Below are positions 1-34,511 of a DNA stretch of 64,000 bases, piece by piece. A program made the translations under genes and the position numbers. The notes below the pieces were generated by a model that saw only the letters and a list, made by a program, of their open reading frames with translations, was not told where the DNA came from and did no database searches. This DNA is from Leptodactylus fallax. Taxonomy: Eukaryota; Chordata; Amphibia; Anura; Leptodactylidae. The first letter of the stretch is position 1. Every line of letters begins with the position of its first letter. The stretch is from positions 868,001 to 932,000 of the forward strand of contig CAMRHE010000359.1 in assembly GCA_947044405.1 (NCBI GenBank). Reading direction: 5' to 3'.

Positions 1-1020
1 GTAGGACACACAGATCTGATCCGCTGCATAATACATATTCCAGAGATGAAACAGGTAATGATGATAAATGCCGCAGTCCATTTTATCTGCTTTCAAGAAT
101 AAGCCATGAGCAAGATGAAAAATATTAATCCCCATCTCTGTCTTACAGTATGCTTCAGTGTCATGGGACAGGACGGTGAGACTGTGGAAGGCTTACCACA
201 AGACAAACAATCCATACAATAGTAAAACGTAATCGTGGAGAATTGTTATATTATTATTAGCCAGAATGTATCAAAATGGTAGAATAGAATCCCTGATGTT
301 TTTGGCCATAGAATTCAATGATAACACATTAAACTTTGTAAAAACTGTGGTCGTTGCTATGGCTCATAGTATACTGATGGTTTCTGCTACAGTAGTTTTC
401 AGTACAATGGAATTCCGACTTTGCAATACACCAGCAAACAAAGAACTGACACACTGAGAATCATAGACACCAGTCAGCAGCATGAGATGTCTTTATAGCA
501 ATGATATTTCTGTACTGAAATCACATAGAGATTGGATCTGCCCTGATCTCCTTGGTTATTCCTCTATATTTACAATTCTTTGGCTATCGGGCAGATGTAA
601 TATCCATTATAATGAAGGAAAATGGACTGTCATTTTAGGAATTACTTGCATCATACATTGTAAAACTATTGCTACTATACATGTACTGTCACAAAACAGA
701 GAGAAAAGTAATAATACTGGAACATCCCCCAAGAGGATGGCTTGTCAGAGATTGAACCAAAATGACCTTGTGCAGGGGTTCAAGTATAACGTTATATTCA
801 CACATCAGTGAATAATGGACATTTTTTTTAGATGGATGCAAAATGGCTATCACAGTCATGTGAATGCAGACTAGTAAAGAGTCACCATATCACTGCCCCA
901 AGCACAGAGACATGGTTAGTTAAGAATATCTGTGGCACATATTTGGCCGATCTCTAAGACTTTCTCTAGCTGAACTAGAGGAGTGGTGTTCTAAAATAAA
1001 GATTTTATAACTTGTAAATC
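1..1020. other. no gene recognised
   Basis: AT-rich sequence with only short open frames that lack any recognisable domain, convincing splice sites or codon structure. I see no transposon terminus in it. Confidence 0.5.
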
Positions 1021-1023
1021 ACT

Positions 1024-1262
1024 TTAAGACTAAGGACCCACGTAGAGGGCCGCCAAAAAAAAGCGCTGCAGGAAAAACCAAAGTGGAAAGGCATTGCGGT
1101 TTTTCCTGCAGCGCTTTTCACAGAAAGTCTGCTTCAATTATAGCTATAGGGAAACCGCTGGCATTTCCTTAGGTGTTTTTGGAAATTGCAGCATTTCCAC
1201 TGGTGCGTATTTTTATGCAATGTGTGGATGGGATTCACTAGAATCTCATTTATTTTGCATTG
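1024..1262. repeat. MITE-like dispersed repeat, copy 1
   Basis: The stretch shares a run of phrases with 13042-13325: a GCGCTGCAGGAAAAACC-type segment, its inverted partner TTTTCCTGCAGCGC, a TCAATTATAGCTATAGGGAAACC-type segment and GGGATTCACTAGAA. The two copies show that this is a dispersed element and not unique sequence. No coding capacity is seen, and no target duplication could be fixed. Confidence 0.55.
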
Positions 1263-1671
1263 ACTGTAAAATGCCTCGATTTTTGCCACATGGCCTGAGT
1301 TATAAAAGCATGGTCCATATTTAATAATATTTAATAATAATTATACACTACAAGAGGCTCTGGAGCTTCTGGCCACATGATTAACCCTTGCATACTAATC
1401 AGGTCACAGCAAAAAGCACCTGGGTCAATGTTCTATGCTCATGGCAACCTATGCAGGCTCCAAACCTGACCCTCTCACATGGCAAGAACTGTGGATCTGG
1501 AATTAAAGGTCAGGGGTCTGTTTACTTAGCTGGGTCTGAAAAGGTTAAATACAACTTCTTTAGTATCTATCAGTTTTGTGAAACGAGAGTTCCTGCCTGC
1601 TCCTGACTTCTTGTACCTGCCACGGCAGTGTCTCAGTAACCCTAGTAATCCTGTAAAGCTTATCACTGACC

Positions 1672-1864
1672 TTAGCAACAAAGCTCTCCACTCTTTGGTT
1701 GAACTTTCAGAGCTCTGGCTGAGTACTGAACATCCATTGAATAGCACGGAACTGCCAAAATGCCTACAACAGGACCAGCAGCCATGCTTTCTTTAAGAAA
1801 AGTTGTGTTCCACTGCCGCTCTTGAATGAGTCTGGTGTTAGCCTCCACAAGCTTTATATAAAAT
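1672..1864 (-). pseudogene. possible 3' exon of the coiled-coil gene remnant
   Basis: On the minus strand an open frame follows a plausible acceptor (CTACTTCCAG) at 1865. It reads IKLVEANTRLIQERQ and ends at TAA (1672-1674). Its charged, helix-like composition resembles the exons at 1945-3071, and it lies just downstream in the same orientation. The reading phase does not join cleanly to the exon that ends at 1945, so membership in the same gene is only a suggestion. Confidence 0.3.
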
Positions 1865-1944
1865 CTGGAAGTAGATTTGGAGATAAATATTTCCTGTATA
1901 CAGATAACATTTCATTTTCCTTCATGTCCACGGACAGTACTCAC

Positions 1945-3071
1945 CTCTTCAGCTCTTATGTCAATGATCTGGTCATGCTCAGCTCTTCAGCATTTTTTCT
2001 GCTCTGCTGGAATAGAGTCTCTCTCACTCATGTCTGCAGCCCATTCTTGAAAGGGTTTTCCCATTAAAGTAAATTATCCCCATCCACACTGTACTTTGGC
2101 TATCTCCAGCATTTCCATTAAAAATGAAGGGGGGGGGGGGGTGCGTGTTCTCCGACCACCACTCCATTTATTGCTTCCCTTTACTAGAATCTTTTCTTTG
2201 ATTTAGTTCACCATGTCTCCAGTTCTTCCTGAAGGTCTTGTATCTGCTACTGAAGTTAACTTTGCTGAAGAAATTCCACAGACACAAAAATCTTCTCCAA
2301 AGTATTAGTACTTTAAGAGGAAAACATTTATCTATATTTTATATATCGCCTTCACCACTAGGAATCCCACCTGCCCAAACTCTATGCCAGGTTTCAAACT
2401 AAACAATAATGTTTTTTTCAACTTTACAAACCAGACATCACATATAAGAGGTTACTTACCTGCTGTTCCGCTTGTACTGTTTATTGAGTTGTTCCAGAGC
2501 CCTTTAGACATTGTTCCCATTAGCCCTTAAGTCTCCTCAGACATGTGAACTTACCTTTCTTCATTATGCCCTGTGCCTGACGTAAAAGGAGTATTTTCTT
2601 ATGTAGTTCTTTCTCAGATACAGATGACTTGTCTTCCATGCTGTTCATTTGCCTGTACCAGCTGGGGTTGATGGACTTGCAGCTAAGCCATCGCCACATT
2701 CTCTTTATAAACCTATCTGATGTAATTTTTTTTTTTTACTTTTTTCAAGTGAGGTGGAATTCAGATGAGAATGGATTGCCTGCAGCTCAGCCTCGGGGCT
2801 ATCTTTGTTCAGCTTCTCCTGCTTTAGGTTGGAGCACAGCATGGTGAACTTGGATTTTAGAACACTGAGCTGTCCATTGTGCTGAAATACACTTTTTCAG
2901 ATCTGCAATCTGATATTTCATCATTTTATTCTCATTCATAAATATGTTCTTTTCATTATTATGACAACCTATGCTCTGTATCTCTAGTCTTAGTGCTCTT
3001 ATCTCCTGCTCCAGGGTGACAACTCTCTGGATTAGATCATCTTCTTTGTCAATGGATTGGCCTGGCACCAG
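1945..3071 (-). pseudogene. decayed multi-exon coiled-coil protein gene
   Basis: At least five exon-like blocks lie in order on the minus strand. The first (about 3071-2740) follows the acceptor TTTTTTATTAG and begins with a heptad-like stretch containing DKEDDLIQRVVTLEQEIRAL. One base is extra in an A-run near 2898; beyond it the frame continues as HNGQLSVLKSKF. The second (about 2661-2555) contains SVSEKELHKKILLLRQAQG and ends at a GTAAGT donor. The third (2501-2460) encodes ALEQLNKQYKRNS and also ends at GTAAGT. The fourth (about 2250-2212) reads QIQDLQEELET next to a TAG where a Gln codon would fit. The fifth (about 2045-1945) encodes EWAADMSERDSIPAEQ, then an in-frame TGA, then AEHDQIIDIRAEE before a GTGAGT donor. 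Retained introns argue against a processed copy. The frameshift and two stops argue for decay. The protein family was not identified. Confidence 0.5.
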
Positions 3072-3731
3072 CTAATAAAAAATCATGATCGGCCAGTTCA
3101 ATGTAATGCTGGTAGTGATCTGTATCAGAGCGCACAGTGAAAATTATGGATATGGTTATTTTATATGACAATATTATGTTCAATTTAAAGTGTCAGCTAC
3201 TTGTGACATCATTGTACTATAGGGGGATCAGTGATTAATAACATGGTTGTCTCTGTACAGTTTGCATTTGTCAGCAGCAGATCCCCTGTTTACATGAAGG
3301 TACGTGCCGCTGACAAAGGTTGATTCTTATGCTCACATAAAAGAATCAGAAGAACAAGTGCTTGCTTCTTTGTTGGCTGATAAGTGGATATATTTACATA
3401 AGGTAATGAACAAGAACTACCATTCGTATAAATGTTCATGTAAAAGGGCATTTACTTGTAGGTAGAACTGCACATGCTTTGGTTCTCTACTTACTGTCAT
3501 TACTACAGGATGATGATAAAACCCAGAATTTTTTACTCAATGAATGAGCCTCATATATTCCTCCTAGAGAACAACATGGATATCTTGTCCATAGTGTTAA
3601 CTGAATGTGTCAGTATGTTTATAGTAGAAAAAAAATGTAAAATGCTGGTGCTAGAGATCAGTGAACTGCTTTCTAACAAATCCTAAACTTTTGCCATTCA
3701 TCAAAGATGAACCTAGAAAATGTCTGCTGTC
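3072..3731. other. no gene recognised
   Basis: No credible exon or transposon end is visible. The stretch ends at the target-site copy (CTGCTGTC) of the hAT-like element that follows. Confidence 0.45.
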
Positions 3732-4980
3732 CAGTGGTGAACCTAGCCTCTTTGCTGCCTGAAGCAGACTATAGAAAGATGCCCCCCCCCCCCCCCCCAA
3801 AAAAAAAATTTAATTAAATTGAGTTTCCATGCTACTAGCTTCACACGCTGTTATCATCGCACAATAAACATACATAAAGTTATAAAACAGTTTTTAAGAA
3901 TTCTTCTTCCTGTATTACTTCAATATCAAATCAATAACACGGCATTAACAATGAAAGTAACTTCACACATCTTCTGCTTGGTGGATGGACGAGCCCGCAT
4001 GGCCTCCATTCTCTATAATAGGAGCCCCGCAGATAGCTGAGTACTGGACTTTGGATATCTGTGGCACTCCCATTGAAGTGAATGAGAGCCACGCAGGTTC
4101 GTCCATCCACCAAGCGACACGCCTATATTCAGCCTAGCTGTGGTCAGGCTGAATTCCCACCCAGTGGGGGAAAAAAACCCAATTCTTAGGTTCAGTGGGG
4201 TCTCAGCAGACAGACCCCCATCAATCAGGTATTTATCCTCTATCATTTAGGTGAATACAGTGCAGTAACATTCTGTGACTTACAGGTGATGTCTCTGACT
4301 AATCCTTCACATTTCCCTTCTCTTCCCTCTGGACCGCCATGACCATTTCTTCCAACTGTGACTTGTCTCTGTAAAGTTTGCAACACAGACATCTTTGGCT
4401 CCTCACTTTTCCAGGCACCCAACCCACATTGTCCTCACCTACACACCCATCCTGCTGCTTCCCCCAATTATAAAATATATGATAAAACCCCCCCCCATAA
4501 TGAATAATACCCCCAAGTGCATCTTTACATTAACAATGTCCATGTGTACCCTGTTTAAATAGTGCCCCTTATTAATAATGCCCCAGGTGTTAACTAGCTA
4601 AAAGGTTTTCCAGGTCATTAAAAAAATAATCAGTGGGGCTCAAAAACCCAGGACCCCTACTAATCAGCTGTTTGAATGAACTGTGGTACCTGTGTAAGTG
4701 CCGTGACCGCTTCTCTGTTTACATAGTGTCATTCATCTCATAGCGGCCATGTAATGTAACTACAACCTCGTACTATACATGTCTATGTGACAAGGCTGGA
4801 ATTACATTACACAGTCACTATAAAAAGACAGCATATGATATAAACAGGCCCTGGGGCCCCTTCCAACTCCTGATCAGTGGAGGGGTCCACTGATCTCTTA
4901 TTGATAATCTGTCCTAAGGATAGCTCATCAATAAAAATGAGCTGGAAAGCCACTTTAATAAAGCCCAAGTGCCACCTTAA

Positions 4981-5282
4981 AGGGGTTGTCCACGATAACC
5001 ATTTTTTTAATATGAGGCTGGGGAAGGTGCTCCGGTGTCTTCTAGCGCATTCCAGTCCTGCTGCTCCGCTGTTTTCTTCCCCATAGCACTGTGACCTCCC
5101 ATGTCAGTACCCTCAGCGGTCATGTGCGACGGGAACTTCCACCAGAAGAAAAAACCAGAGCAGCAGAACCGGACCGCGGTGGGAGACATCGGAGCACAAG
5201 AGACAGGTGAGTAGGTGTTTTTTTTTTTTTTATCACTTTCCCTAGTCTCATATTAAGAAAGTGGCTATCCTGGACAACCCCT
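4981..5282. mobile_element. TTAA-target MITE (302 bp), nested in the hAT-like element
   Basis: The ends are AGGGGTTGTCC and GGACAACCCCT, a perfect 11-bp inverted pair. Both are flanked by TTAA (4977-4980 and 5283-5286), the target typical of piggyBac-type transposition. The interior shares the CCTCAGCGGTCA-TGTG motif and the CCGGACCGC-GTGGGA segment with copies near 16.7 kb and 40.1 kb. It has no coding capacity. Confidence 0.8.
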
Positions 5283-5599
5283 TTAATTAATTGCCCCCTT
5301 ATATTATACCCCTGATTCCCCCTGACATAAATACTGCTCCCCTAACAACCCTTTATATAAATGATGCCCCCTTCTATTCATAATGTCCCTTAATGACCCC
5401 TTATATAATTGATGTCCCTTAATGAACGCTTATATAAATGACCCCCCTTGTATTAATAATGCCCTTATATAAATAACACCTCTTAAGTTCATAAAGATCC
5501 CTTATATAAAATGCCCCTTCCTAACAACCCCTTATCAGGGGAGTAACTAGCAAAGACTGCCCCCGCCCACAGGATAGCACCCCCTTTCCTGGCCCCCAC

Positions 5600-6232
5600 A
5601 CAGTATAACGCCCCATTTACACACACTATAATGTTCCACAACAGCCCCTGCACACAGTATTACATGGTATTATGGTCCACAGCGTCCCCTGCACATGGTA
5701 TTATGGCCCACAGCGTCCCCTGCACACAGTATTACATGGTATTATGGCCCACAGTGGCCCGTGCACACGGTATTATGGCTCGCAGTGGCCCCTGCACACG
5801 GTATTATGCCCCGCATCGGCCCCTGCACACAGTATTATGCCCCACAGCGGGCCCTGCACACGGTATTATGCCCCACAGCGGCCCCTGCACACGGTATTAT
5901 CCCCCCGTAACGGCCCCTGCACACAGTATTATGCCCCGCAGCGGCCCCTGCACACGGTACTATGCTCCATAGTGGCCCCTGCACATGATATTATAATCCA
6001 TAGTGGCCCCTGCACACGGTATTTTCCCCCGCAGCGGCCCCTGGACATGGTGTTATGCCCCGCAGCGGCCCCTGCACACACTATAATGCGCCATAGTGGC
6101 CCCTGTACACGGTATTATGACACAAAGTAGACCCTGAACACGGTATTATGTCCCATAGTGGCCCCTGCACACGGTATTATGATCTATAGTGGCCCCTGCA
6201 CACGGTATTATGCCCCATAATGGCCCACCCAT
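5600..6232. repeat. minisatellite, about 31-bp unit, roughly 20 copies
   Basis: The unit is close to CCCCTGCACACGGTATTATG followed by CCCCACAGCGG, repeated head to tail with substitutions and small length changes. All three forward frames stay partly open because 31 is not a multiple of three and the unit lacks stops in most phases. The resulting PCTRYY-type peptides are an artefact. The unit resembles the inverted form of the array at 57.8-59.1 kb. Confidence 0.85.
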
Positions 6233-7059
6233 GAAATATTATGTCATTTCAGACCTCAGAATATAATGATCGGAGACCCAGGTGGTGACAAAAATAAAAA
6301 CTACTGTTACTTACCTATCCTGGACTCCGGTGCACTCCCTGCTTTCGGCCCTGTTCAATGTCGCACAGACGTCACGTGGACCAAGGCCAGCATCGTGGCA
6401 TAATGACATTGGCCTGGCTCACATGACGTCTGGGACATCACCAAAGAAGGCTGAAGCCTGCTGGGAGTAACACCGCGGGAGAGGTGAATAACATTGGTTT
6501 TTATGTTCCCTCATCTCCCCTGGGCCTCCGATTATTATACTCTGGGGTTTTTTCAGATCCCGGAGTATAATAACAGTAGTATTTGGCCTAACTTACTGAT
6601 CCCCGCTCCTGCTCGTGGCCGCTTCTGCTCCCTCCTTCTGTGTCCCATAGCAGAAAGGGAAGCAGAGGCGGGCCACGAGCAGGAGCGGGGATAGGTAAGT
6701 AAATAGGGCCCGTTACTTGCTGGGGTTACTCCAGCAGATAACGGCCTATTTATATAAAAAAAAAAGTTATTCTCACCTACCTGCGATCCGCCGCCTCCTC
6801 TTCTTGTCCGTGCATAGGACGTCTGCATCTCAGCGCAGGATGCGCGATGACGTCATTGTATCGCCGCCTGTGCTGAGATACAGACGTCTCCTATCTATTT
6901 AAAATAAACCAGCCCAGGACAGGCCGTTTTAAAACTAAAACAAAGCTGAGCGGGACCTGTCCTGGGCTGGTTTACGTTAAATAGATAGTAAAAATGCTGT
7001 GACGGATAGTGCTGCCTGAGGCGGCTGCCTCACTTCGCCTCATTAGAGGTGCGCCACTG

Positions 7060-8217
7060 CTGCTGTCACATGTAATATAAGTTAGAAGAGCATAAAGGAG
7101 GAGGATCACATGGTCTGTGTGACCTAGGTGGGCTTCTGGCATCATCACCTGACAACTTCTCAGCCAATCATGAGTGGTGGGTGGTTAGCTCACCATGATT
7201 ATGTCATATGCTGTATATAAGATAATGCACATAAACTGGAGCAATTTTGTGAGATGATAGCAACAGGGAGAGAACTCAGCTACTGCAGCCATAAGTGCCA
7301 GTACAGTGTTCTTAAAAAAACCCACCAGAATTGCTGTACTAGTAAAGAATTATAGGAGAGGACTGCAACATAGATTAGATTTATTTAATTTAGACAGATA
7401 GACAGTGGCAGAGAGATCATGGGGGGGGGGGGGGTGCTCTGCTCTGTACCATGACTGTCCACTGTCTTAGTACTTTAGTTTGACTGGTCAGATCACCCCT
7501 TGCATGCCAGATCTCATTCTCTTAAAGGGAGTCTATCATTGGAAAATGACCTTTTGAAGTAATGGCATGTTGGAATAGCCTTTAAAAAGGAAAGGCTACT
7601 CTACTCCTACCTTCCATTCTCTTCTGCTCCCTGCCGTTTCTGTAAAAATCTGGTTCTTGTGATATGCAAATTAAACTCAGGGAGCGTTCCTCATCACTTC
7701 TCACCCCCCTGCATCTTCTCCTGATCTTCTGCCTTGCGTAGGCATCAGACGCTGCACTATACGCCGACTGCGCATGCTCTGTCCGCGATTTTGCGGAGGT
7801 CTGTTACACGCTACATTAGAGTTAAAAAATGCAGACAGTATCAGGCCTACCATCACTATTCCACTGTATTCTGTGACTTTCTTACGCTAGTCTGGCTGCC
7901 AGGTCATCGTTTGAGTGCCAAATCTCATTTTGTTAAGCATTTGCAATAAAATTTAAAAAAAATACACTCAATGCTTTTAAAAATACACATATACATACGT
8001 GCAGTGCCATTTACTTATGTGCAATTAGGGACATTTACAACAAAATTTATCATACTGTCCATCCGCAAAGTATTTTTTTTCCCTCCTGCAGTAAAGTGCC
8101 AGGTTGCAATAACCCCAAAATTTTGAATTTTGCATAACATTCATTCATAGTAAAAAATAGATGAGCAATGCAGTAAAATGTCTGAAAAAAAGATAGGGCA
8201 GAGAACAGGGTTTAGGA
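7060..8217. other. no gene; fragmentary repeats
   Basis: A TTAAAGGGAGTCTATCA end near 7523 looks like the left terminus of another TTAA-type element, but no matching right end was found. A poly-G tract lies at about 7422-7434. No exon is recognised. Confidence 0.45.
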
Positions 8218-8317
8218 CAGGGGCCAGCAACCTTCGGCATTCCTGCTGCTGTGAAACTACAATTCCCAACATGCCCCGTTCAACAACAGCTGGAGTGCCA
8301 AAGGTTGTCTATCCCTG
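8218..8317. mobile_element. 100-bp hAT-type MITE
   Basis: The left end is CAGGGGCCAGCAACCTTCGG. The reverse complement of the right end is CAGGGATAGACAACCTTTGG. The flanking octamers GTTTAGGA (8210-8217) and GTGTAGGA (8318-8325) match at 7 of 8 positions, consistent with an aged 8-bp target duplication. Confidence 0.7.
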
Positions 8318-8329
8318 GTGTAGGAGGAG

Positions 8330-9850
8330 AAGGAGAAGGAAACACCCATGCTACTGTTATACCATTGTATTGTAAGGACTTTCTGTGAAAATCGCTGCGG
8401 AAAAAAAACGCAATGTGTTTTTGCCACAGTTTTTTCTGCAGTGTTTTTTTGCTGCATCTCACTATGTGGGAGATTGTTGGTGGTGGAGGTAGTTGTGGCA
8501 GCTTTTGTTTTTTTCTTAAACTCTTCCCACTTCCACACTGTTGGCATAATAAAAGCAACATAAACCCATTGTGTCTTCCAATACCACCATGTTTGTGCAG
8601 CATCTGCTTCCAAAAAAGGGATAACTTTTGTTGTTTTTGCCACTTGCCACTGCCATTCCTCCATTGCTGGCATTCCCCATCTGCAGTGGCAATACATGTG
8701 CACTGCTACTCGTTCTATTCCATAGAGTTGCCACAGATAGCCAGGCTCTGTACCTGCTTCTCTGTACATAACAGACAGATCTCCACCGATCAGACACTTT
8801 TTCCCTGTGTATGGGAAATAAGTATTGTTCATGACACAACCCCTTTAAATAAGGACAAATTAATATCTATATGCAATATGTTAGAACCTACTGGAAACCT
8901 ACTATACCTCTGTATGCTTCTTAAACTGCTTGTGTGCATGAGACTGTAAGTTGCATCTGAGACTGAAGAAGGTGCACAGTGTGAGAGGATCCTGCACACC
9001 AAGGGAGTGATCATGTGCATTTGTATTGATCAAATAAATGGGTGCATTATCGCGGGGGTACTTGACACTATAAGGTAACATAGAGAAATATTAAATCTTG
9101 AAGATTACAAATATAGATACTGTACATATGGTCTCATAATAAAAATAGTAAATATCCACATTAATAAAAGAGATTATACAACATTAACACACAAGTGAAT
9201 GAATACAGTAACACAAATTTCACATTTTCAATTGTATTGGTCAATGTGCAAACATTATTGTAGTCTAAGACCAAGAATAAAATGGTGCTACATGTCTGGT
9301 AAAGAAATAAACTACAATTCAACAACAACTAGTAGATGTATATAAAATCAGAGAGAGAGAAGACGACATGTTCTAAACTAAAAGTTTGGGCAAAAAGCAT
9401 GTTTTCTTTCACATTTGAACTGAATTGGTGTTAAAGGTGGATTTATGCTTTACCTAGAGTATTTTTATATTACCGACCAATAATGAACTGTCTTCAACAC
9501 TGGACAAATCTTCTATAACCTGAGAATAGAGGAGAAAAGCTCATCTATATTATAATAATATTAGAGCCCAAACAGTCAGCAGGTGATCTGGGCCCATACA
9601 TCAGGTATGGCCTCCGAGGCTTAGTATTGTTCATGTCTAACCAACGCTGAAGTGCTAGCAGATGGCTGTGGGATTACACAGGTAATTATTTAATGCTGAG
9701 ACAAAAACAGATTCCTAATCCTCGTGCGGCCCTCCCACTAGATGTGTGCTGTCCATCTCCAACCATATGAAGAAAAGGATCTGACAACTGTGAACAGAGA
9801 AGACTTTCAGAGCTCAAACACCTTCTTCACAGCATCGCACTCAGCAAAGA
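8330..9850. other. no gene; TTAA-type repeat end near 8.83 kb, then unassigned sequence
   Basis: GACACAACCCCTTTAA near 8833-8848 is the right-hand terminus of a TTAA-type element with no clear left partner. The longest minus-strand open frame here (8257-8832) runs through this repeat and has no domain. The region leading to 9861 should contain the promoter and 5' UTR of the ARL3-like gene, but no core element is recognisable. Confidence 0.4.
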
Positions 9851-9860
9851 ATGTTGCATT

Positions 9861-9868
<8 letters not shown>
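9851..9868 (+). promoter_or_regulatory. upstream short ORF overlapping the ARL3-like start codon
   Basis: An ATG 10 bases before the proposed ARL3-like start opens a frame of five codons (MLHYG). It ends at TGA inside the second and third codons of the main frame. It lies in a different frame and overlaps the main ATG, so initiation here would preclude reading the main start. It counts only if the transcript begins upstream of 9851, which was not tested. Confidence 0.4.
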
Positions 9869-32510
<22,642 letters not shown>

Positions 32511-32613
32511 AAGACCTGCTGCACAAAGGAAAATCTGAAGAGAAATAGTTATTATATTAAGAAACTATATAAATACAGGATGAGGCTTTACATACTATCG
32601 CTCATGCAAAATT

Positions 32614-32648
32614 AATAAACCTGTTACTACAATACACCGCACAATAAA
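32614..32648 (+). terminator. polyadenylation signals of the ARL3-like gene
   Basis: Two AATAAA hexamers (32614-32619 and 32643-32648) lie 104 and 133 bases after the stop codon, a normal place for 3' end formation. Confidence 0.6.
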
Positions 32649-32744
32649 TATCTATCAGCGCCACTCACCAACCTGTGTCTGTGAGGGTACAAAAGAGAGT
32701 TTACCTCTGAAAACAGAGAAGAGCATTAAAATGGCTGGTTGAAC

Positions 32745-33076
32745 AGGGCTGTGGAGTCAGTAGGCCAAACCATGTACACTGACTCCTCTCGTTTAACACA
32801 GCCCAATTCCAACTCTGACTCCTGGTCCAACTCAGACTCTTTCATAAAAGGCTGACAGCCATGGTCAGACAGAAGCAGTAAATCTCCTTCATTAAAAAGT
32901 TAGTGACTGAATTTCTATGAAAGTAAGTATGTAACAAACTATGAACATAATTAATTATACTATATTAATGATTGCATAATATAATTAAAAATAATTAATC
33001 ATTTTATTTTGAAGACGGAGTAGACTCCATCCAAAATTGTCCCCGACTCTGACTTCACGACTCCGACTCTACCCTG
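32745..33076. mobile_element. hAT-type MITE, CAGGGCTGTGGAGTC family
   Basis: Left end CAGGGCTGTGGAGTCAGTAG; reverse complement of the right end CAGGGTAGAGTCGGAGTC. The flanking octamers TGGTTGAA and CAGCTGAA differ only by three transitions, consistent with an old 8-bp duplication. Relatives lie at 35757-36025 and near 50.9-51.3 kb. Confidence 0.6.
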
Positions 33077-33410
33077 CAGCTGAAGGTGTGGACCCACTAG
33101 GCCTCCAATATATTTAACCCAGAGCTGAACCAGGGTGCAGAGTCTAATAGATTGAGCTCTCTTCACCTTTAACCCCCATAAGGAGGTATGAACTTTCTGA
33201 CAGAGACTCCCCAGGATGCTACGGCAGGAGTAATCTCCATTACCAATAAAAGCACAGAAAAGCAAGTAGAAAGGAATTGTCAGACAAAGCAGAGGTCAAG
33301 GTAGGCAGAGTTCAGTCGCACATGAAGATCAGGCAGTGTTGAACTAAATAGACCACATTGCTTAGGCCCAGACTGGAGTAGAAAGGATCCTTAAAGGGGT
33401 TGTGTCATTA

Positions 33411-33563
33411 TTAATAATAATAATAACTTTATTTATATAGCGCCAACATATTCCGGAACACTATACAAATTAGAGGACACATGAGACATTACGATGTGAC
33501 AAAGAAATAAACATATCAAACAATAGGAGTGAGGGCCCTACTCGCAAGAGCTTACATTCTATG
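33411..33563. repeat. dispersed repeat with TTTATTTATATAGCGCC end
   Basis: A run from TAATAATAATAACTTTATTTATATAGCG to CAAGAGCTTACATTCTATGAGG-type sequence is of a form common in fish and frog genomes. It interrupts a TTAAAGGGGTTGTGTCATTA element that resumes at TTATCCCCTATCCATAGGAT. Confidence 0.5.
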
Positions 33564-33949
33564 AGGAGACTTATCCCCTATCCATAGGATAAATATGATA
33601 AATGTCAGATCATTTGGGGTCAAACTGTTAAGACCCCATGCGGTGGCGAGAATGGGTTGAGCAGAAGTCCCCCATGCTTCCTCCTTGTAACTGGAGCTCC
33701 AGTGTGTTTGTGTAACCGGCGCTCCTTTCACTGCTATTGGGCTGTCGGAACTGCATTATTCACTCTTTCCCAGCGGTCAGACCCCCAGTGGTCTGACACC
33801 TATTCCCTATTCGTTTCCCCACAAGAAGGCATGCATTTCATAAACACATGCATTTTTAATAGAATACCAATGCATGCATTTTGTGGCGAAAACCACCATG
33901 TAAACTCAGCGTCAAAGACCCGGGCCATACACAAAAATTACTCAACATG

Positions 33950-34511
33950 TTAGGGTGGGTTCACACTACTGTTGGATATCTGTTATGATAGTGTCCATTA
34001 AAAAAAACAAAAAACGGACACCTATCATAACAGACATTAACAGACACTAACTGATGTTAATGTGTCAGTTTTTTTAACTGATCCATTTAATGGATCAGTT
34101 AAAAAAAAAAAACGGACACATTAGTGTCAGTTAGTGTCCGTTTTTATACTCTCCGTTTTTTTTTTTGTTTCTGCTTTCTGAGCATGTGCAGAAAAGACGG
34201 ACTGTAATAACGGACAAGTATAACGGACACCTGTCCGTTACCCATAGACTTTAATGTTAAAAAATAACGGACACTTGACGTCCGTCATGAAACCGTTTTT
34301 TTCACGAACACAAAATTCCTGCATGTCGGATTTTTTTGTCTGCGAAACAAAAAACAGACATGTGACGGATTTGGTGTATAAGGACACTAACAGTCAGTAA
34401 CGGACACAAGACAAAATACCATTGAAACCAATGGAAATTTTAATGGATTTGTGACGGTTCTGCTAGGTTCTGTTGCTAGTATTCGGTCACCAGTGGTAGT
34501 GTGAACGACCC
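33950..34511. repeat. large palindromic MITE
   Basis: The left end TTAGGGTGGGTTCACACTAC faces the right end GTAGTGTGAACGACCC. Inside, ACGGACAC-type motifs occur many times in both orientations. There is no open frame of note. The GGTTCACAC start is shared with the MITEs at 44.7, 53.1 and 54.8 kb. Confidence 0.6.

Larger units (their letters stand above)
3732..7059. mobile_element. hAT-like non-autonomous composite element, 3.3 kb
   Basis: The left end reads CAGTGGTGAACCTAGCCTC. The reverse complement of the right end reads CAGTGGCGCACCTCTAATG. These are imperfect terminal inverted repeats of the CAGTGG type. The 8 bases before it (3724-3731) and after it (7060-7067) are both CTGCTGTC, a perfect 8-bp target duplication as expected for hAT transposases. 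No transposase frame is present, so mobility must have been supplied in trans. The interior holds a poly-C/poly-A tract (3781-3808), a nested TTAA-type MITE, a minisatellite of about 31-bp units, and several shorter inverted segments around 6500-6990. Confidence 0.8.

Noticed and set aside
5631..6130. Overlapping open frames encoding PCTRYY-type repeats
   Set aside because: They arise from a stop-poor 31-bp tandem repeat read in all three phases; no start context, domain or splice support.
5600..6232. CRISPR-like array
   Set aside because: Units are adjacent without unique spacers, and this is a vertebrate sequence.
8257..8832. 191-codon minus-strand frame
   Set aside because: Runs through a TTAA-type repeat end and a hAT MITE; no domain and no splice signals.
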